From assembly GCA_964631325.1 (NCBI GenBank), contig CAZVWJ010000078.1:1-9064 (forward strand): DNA of 9,064 nt. The letters are read 5' to 3'. The position numbers and the translations under genes are program-made. The notes beneath the pieces are model-generated. The model saw nothing but the letters and a program-made list of their open reading frames with translations. It searched no databases and was not told the DNA's origin. Positions 6,117-9,064 of this stretch are shown in pieces; the stretch's first letter is position 1; each line of letters opens with the position of its first letter. Source of the DNA: CAZVWJ01 sp964631325 (GTDB taxonomy: Bacteria > T1Sed10-126).

Positions 6117-6144
6117 CTTATAATCGTACATTTTTTTCTCTAAA
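6117..6144 (-). promoter_or_regulatory. Candidate sigma-70-type promoter for tRNA-Leu
   Basis: On the minus strand TTTAGA (6144-6139) and TATAAG (6122-6117) are separated by 16 bp. They match 4 of 6 and 5 of 6 consensus bases. Transcription would start near 6110, just ahead of the mature tRNA 5' end at 6106. The surrounding gap (6107-6178) is AT-rich and holds no other feature. The call rests on consensus matching by eye. Confidence 0.4.
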
Positions 6145-6178
6145 AATCAAGCTTGTCGCATTTTCTAACAGGACGGGA

Positions 6179-7987
6179 TTAATCTTCATCCAGGGTTAAA
6201 ATCGAGAGGAAAGCCTCCTGGGGGACGTCCACTTCACCCATCTGCTTCATTCTTTTCTTGCCTTTTTTCTGTTCTTCGAGTAATTTCCTCTTCCTGGTCA
6301 CGTCCCCACCGTAGCACTTGGCCGTAACGTCTTTACGCCGGGCCGGTTTTGTTTCCCGGGCCAGCACACGGCTGCCAATTGCCGCCTGGATCGGCACTTC
6401 AAACTGGTGCCGGGGCAATTGTTCCTTTAATTTTTTAACCAGCTTTCTGCCCAGTTCATAAGCCTTGCCCCGATGAACAATAAAGGCCAGGGGTTCCACC
6501 GGCTCCTTGTTTAACCTGATCTGCAGTTTAACCAGGTCCGCCGACCGATATTCCAGAAATTCATAATCCATCGAGCCATAACCCCGGGTAGCAGATTTAA
6601 GTGCATCAAAAAAGTCCACGACAATTTCTGCCAGGGGTATTTCATATTCCAACCTGACCATAGATTCATCGACGTATTCCATTGTATTAAATTCCGCACG
6701 CCGGTCCTCGCAGAGCTTCATCACGTTACCAATGTAATCGTCCGGTGTGTAACAGTTAAGTTCTACTATCGGTTCCCGAATTTCCTCGTATTTAGTTGGT
6801 TCCGGTAATTCTCCCACGTAAGAAACCTCGCGGAGTTCTCCATCCGTCATCTTTACCCGGTATAAAACGTTAGGCGCAGTAACCAGGAGGTTGATTTCAA
6901 ACTCCCGTTCCAACCGTTCCCGGACTATTTCCATGTGCAACAGTCCCAGAAAACCACATTTAAAGCCAAATCCCAGTGAGTTAGAAACAGCCGGTTCAAA
7001 CTCAAACGCGGAGTCATTTAAGGCTAATTTCTTCAGACTCTCTCGCATTTCCTCGTATCTGTCCCCCTCCATGGGATAAAATCCACAGTAAACCATTGGC
7101 TTGACTTCTTTATATCCCGGCAACATTTCGGCTTCGTCCAGGGGATTTTCCTTTCCGGTAACCGTATCTCCAATCTTGACCTGACCGACTGACTTGATCC
7201 CGGCCAAGAAATAACCAACTCCCCCGGCCTGCAATTTTTCCACTGGCTCCATGTCCGGGTTAAAAACTCCCACTTCCGAAACTTCAAAACTACGCTCATT
7301 CTGCATGAATAAAACTTCGTCACCTGGTTTTAGTTCACCCTGAAAAAGCCGGGTGTAAACCACTGCTCCTTCGTATGAATTGTAATGCGAATCAAAAATC
7401 AGTCCTTTTAATTTGCGGTCCACTTCAGCCGTCGGCGGGGGTATTTTGTCAACTACTCCAGCCAGTAATTCATCCACGCCGGTCCCCTCCTTGGCGCTGA
7501 CCAAATACATCTCGTCTTCCTCAAAACCCCGGTCCAGCAGTTGTATTTTTGTCCGATCGACCCGTGCGTTATCAAGGTCGATTTTATTAACCACCGGAAT
7601 AATTTTCAGGCCCACTTTACGAGCCTGGTAAAGATTCAACAGGGTCTGAGCCTGCACCCCCTGTACGGCATCGACAAGCAGCAAGGCCCCCTCACAAGCC
7701 GTCAGGGAGCGGCTAACCTCGTAGGTAAAATCAACGTGGCCCGGGGTATCAATAAGATTAAACTGATACTCTTCGCCGGCAGAATCCTCGTAGTTCATCC
7801 GGACGGCCTGAGCCTTGATGGTAATCCCCTTTTCACGCTCCAGGTCCATCTGATCAAGCATCTGTTCCTGAAATTCACGTTTGGAGATAGTTCCGGTTCG
7901 CTCCAGAATCCTGTCGGCCAGAGTGGATTTGCCATGATCGATATGAGCAATAATACAAAAATTTCGGATATAAAAAGGATTAGTCAT
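6179..7987 (-). CDS. lepA: Elongation factor 4 (LepA), ribosome-associated GTPase
   Basis: LepA/EF-4 is a translational GTPase related to EF-G. It acts on the ribosome and has been linked to back-translocation and to ribosome assembly. The 602-aa length is typical. The G domain shows G1 AHIDHGKS (14-21), G2 GITIKA (54-59, T56), G3 DTPGH (80-84, with the catalytic His84), G4 NKID (134-137) and G5 SAK (164-166). The family-typical C-terminal domain is present, ending with the basic GGDVTRKRKLLEEQKKGKKR segment. The ATG at 7987 lies 3 nt after the ROK kinase stop codon. A GGAGG inside the end of that gene, 11 nt upstream, suggests coupled translation. In many Firmicutes lepA precedes hemN-hrcA-grpE-dnaK; here a tRNA and tig follow instead. 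Confidence 0.98.
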   Translation of the reverse strand: MTNPFYIRNFCIIAHIDHGKSTLADRILERTGTISKREFQEQMLDQMDLEREKGITIKAQAVRMNYEDSAGEEYQFNLIDTPGHVDFTYEVSRSLTACEGALLLVDAVQGVQAQTLLNLYQARKVGLKIIPVVNKIDLDNARVDRTKIQLLDRGFEEDEMYLVSAKEGTGVDELLAGVVDKIPPPTAEVDRKLKGLIFDSHYNSYEGAVVYTRLFQGELKPGDEVLFMQNERSFEVSEVGVFNPDMEPVEKLQAGGVGYFLAGIKSVGQVKIGDTVTGKENPLDEAEMLPGYKEVKPMVYCGFYPMEGDRYEEMRESLKKLALNDSAFEFEPAVSNSLGFGFKCGFLGLLHMEIVRERLEREFEINLLVTAPNVLYRVKMTDGELREVSYVGELPEPTKYEEIREPIVELNCYTPDDYIGNVMKLCEDRRAEFNTMEYVDESMVRLEYEIPLAEIVVDFFDALKSATRGYGSMDYEFLEYRSADLVKLQIRLNKEPVEPLAFIVHRGKAYELGRKLVKKLKEQLPRHQFEVPIQAAIGSRVLARETKPARRKDVTAKCYGGDVTRKRKLLEEQKKGKKRMKQMGEVDVPQEAFLSILTLDED

Positions 7988-7990
7988 CGT

Positions 7991-8893
7991 TCAATTAGCC
8001 TCCACACACTGTTCAAATTGTCTTTGTAATTCTACTCCACCGGCAAACGCCGGTTCTTCAAGTTCAGCCTGTAGAAGCGGCGTTGATGTGGTTCTGTTTG
8101 CAAATAGATGGTGGTCCCGACCCGCTTTGATGCCAGGCAGAAGTAAATCAAGATCCCGGGACAGACCACCGGAAAAAATTATTGCCTCCGGTTCCAGGAG
8201 GTTAATTAGCTGGGCAATCCCCCGGCCCAGGTAATTTGCAGTCCTTTCCACGGCCCGGGCTGCAGCTTCTTCCTCTTTTATTTCGGCACAAATTTCCTTG
8301 GCTGTCTTATCTTTCCCGGTTGTCTCCCGGTAATAATCCTCGAGGGCGCTGGCAGAGGCATAGTTCTCCAGGCACCCCCTGTCTCCACAGCCACACTTTT
8401 TACCGTCAGGCTCAATTATAAGATGACCCATTTCTCCGGCTGCCCCCGTAGCTCCCCGGTAAATCTTGTTCTCAATTATGATTCCCGAACCGACGCCTGT
8501 TCCCAGGGTCAGACAGACCAGGTCATTATACTCTCTCCCCGCACCACACCGGGCCTCACCAAGAGCAGCCAGGTTCGCGTCGTTTTCCAATAAAAAATTA
8601 AATTCTTCCGCTTCAAGAGCCCGAGCAATTTTCTTCCCACTCCAGGCGGGCGGTAAATTCGGGGTCTCATGAAGTATTTTCCCGTTTTCCAGCGAACCAG
8701 GCACTCCCAGAACCCAGGGCCACTGCTCAAGACCGGGGGCAGTCGCAAGCACACTTTGCACCCACATACCCGGTTTATCAAAGCATTTTCGCTGAAACTC
8801 CCACTGAATTTCCACTTCCGAGCTATGGGTCAACCGGGCCATTTTTATCGTGGTTCCCCCGATATCTACCACCACAATTTTCTCAGAACTCAT
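7991..8893 (-). CDS. ROK-family sugar kinase, probable glucokinase
   Basis: ROK kinases phosphorylate glucose or related sugars with ATP in the cytosol, at the entry to glycolysis. The 300-aa protein has the phosphate-binding motif VVVDIGGTTIK (7-17), the catalytic aspartate in ENDANLAALGE (D105), and LGTGVGSG (130-137). It also has EMGH (154-157) followed by the zinc knuckle CGCGDRGC (167-174), with H157, C167, C169 and C174 as probable zinc ligands. No N-terminal helix-turn-helix is present, so it is a kinase and not a NagC/XylR-type repressor. The start is ATG at 8893, with AAAGGA 5 nt upstream. A TTG at 8908 would add five residues but overlaps this RBS. Glucokinase is the likeliest role; N-acetylmannosamine, fructose or another hexose cannot be excluded. 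Confidence 0.9.
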   Translation of the reverse strand: MSSEKIVVVDIGGTTIKMARLTHSSEVEIQWEFQRKCFDKPGMWVQSVLATAPGLEQWPWVLGVPGSLENGKILHETPNLPPAWSGKKIARALEAEEFNFLLENDANLAALGEARCGAGREYNDLVCLTLGTGVGSGIIIENKIYRGATGAAGEMGHLIIEPDGKKCGCGDRGCLENYASASALEDYYRETTGKDKTAKEICAEIKEEEAAARAVERTANYLGRGIAQLINLLEPEAIIFSGGLSRDLDLLLPGIKAGRDHHLFANRTTSTPLLQAELEEPAFAGGVELQRQFEQCVEAN

Positions 8894-8898
8894 TTTTA

Positions 8899-8904
8899 TC
8901 CTTT
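8899..8904 (-). promoter_or_regulatory. Shine-Dalgarno AAAGGA that fixes the ROK kinase start
   Basis: AAAGGA (minus strand, 8904-8899) lies 5 nt from the ATG at 8893-8891. It falls inside the longer ORF that opens at the TTG at 8908, so the ATG is the better start. Confidence 0.7.
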
Positions 8905-8949
8905 CCAAATGTATTGCTAACCAGAATTTTACCCCGTCAGATCCACAAA

Positions 8950-8978
8950 ATTTTAACAGGTGCTATGAGCAAAACCAA
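8950..8978 (-). promoter_or_regulatory. Candidate promoter for the ROK kinase-lepA unit
   Basis: On the minus strand TTGGTT (8978-8973) and TAAAAT (8955-8950) have exactly 17 bp between them. They match 3 of 6 and 5 of 6 consensus bases. Transcription would start near 8943, leaving a leader of about 50 nt. If correct, the structured repeat at 9000-9064 lies upstream of the promoter and is not part of this mRNA. If the true promoter lies beyond the window, the repeat would be in the leader. Confidence 0.4.
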
Positions 8979-8999
8979 ATACAAGTGTAAAAATACTAA

Positions 9000-9064
9000 A
9001 ACCTAAATCAGCGATTGTTATCGAAGAACACATAACTCTCCGGATTCATTCTCGCAGCCATCCC
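9000..9064 (-). repeat. Structured repeat element, copy 2 (inverted, cut by the window edge)
   Basis: The minus strand here matches copy 1 positions 85-150: about 62 of 66 columns with one gap. The 44-nt stretch 9010-9053 is perfectly identical to 96-139. The match includes the outer-stem 3' arm, the tail hairpin and the AATTTAGGTT-type end. Differences are TG to C at 9009, A to G at 9054 (hairpin 2 stem) and A to C at 9064 (loop), relative to the reverse complement of copy 1. The other half of the element lies outside the window. It sits upstream of the ROK kinase gene, pointing toward it. Confidence 0.9.

Noticed and set aside
8894..8908. Extended N-terminus MERIK of the ROK kinase
   Set aside because: It would start at TTG and be encoded across the AAAGGA RBS; the ATG at 8893 is better placed.

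Overview
The window is a compact bacterial chromosome segment. All seven protein genes and one tRNA lie on the minus strand, so transcription runs from high to low coordinates. The protein families point to a Firmicute-type anaerobe: a ROK kinase with a CxCGxxGC zinc knuckle, a tig-clpP-clpX cluster, LepA and a HisZ paralogue. Shine-Dalgarno sequences are strong (AGGAGG, AAGGAG), and one gene appears to start at TTG. Trigger factor and parts of ClpX are very rich in Asp and Glu, with an acidic trigger-factor tail. This suggests a salt-adapted lineage such as Halanaerobiales. That placement is an inference from composition and remembered families, not from a search.

Reading in the direction of transcription: a ROK-family sugar kinase (8893-7991) is followed 3 nt later by lepA/EF-4 (7987-6179), so the two are probably translationally coupled. 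A tRNA-Leu(UAG) gene (6106-6025) follows, with a plausible promoter and a good intrinsic terminator at 5941-5967. Next is the proteostasis cluster tig (5871-4510), clpP (4491-3874) and clpX (3755-2496), which supplies a ribosome-associated chaperone and both subunits of the ClpXP protease. The cluster then continues into a class V PLP aminotransferase (2414-1263) and a hisZ-like gene (1126-149). Lon does not follow clpX here, and no hisG is visible next to hisZ.

The most unusual content is non-coding. Bases 1-123 form an element with imperfect inverted ends that can fold into a three-way junction of two bulged hairpins closed by an 18-bp outer stem. A 27-nt tail (124-150) follows. The 3' half of this element plus the tail recurs in inverted orientation at the other end of the window (9000-9064). 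That gives about 62 of 66 matching columns and a perfect 44-nt core. The two copies therefore bracket all the genes and point inward. The hisZ stop codon shares two bases with the inner edge of copy 1. A second, unrelated REP-like hairpin sits between the aminotransferase gene and hisZ (1211-1251). I do not recognise the large element as a named riboswitch, ribozyme or transposon end. No transposase, reverse transcriptase or integrase is encoded in the window.

No gene-free stretch exceeds 300 bases. The gaps are 1-148 (structured repeat), 1127-1262 (REP-like hairpin), 2415-2495 (nothing beyond the aminotransferase RBS), 3756-3873 (small palindromes and the clpX RBS), 5872-6024 (terminator and tig RBS), 6107-6178 (tRNA promoter candidate) and 8894-9064 (promoter candidate and repeat copy 2).
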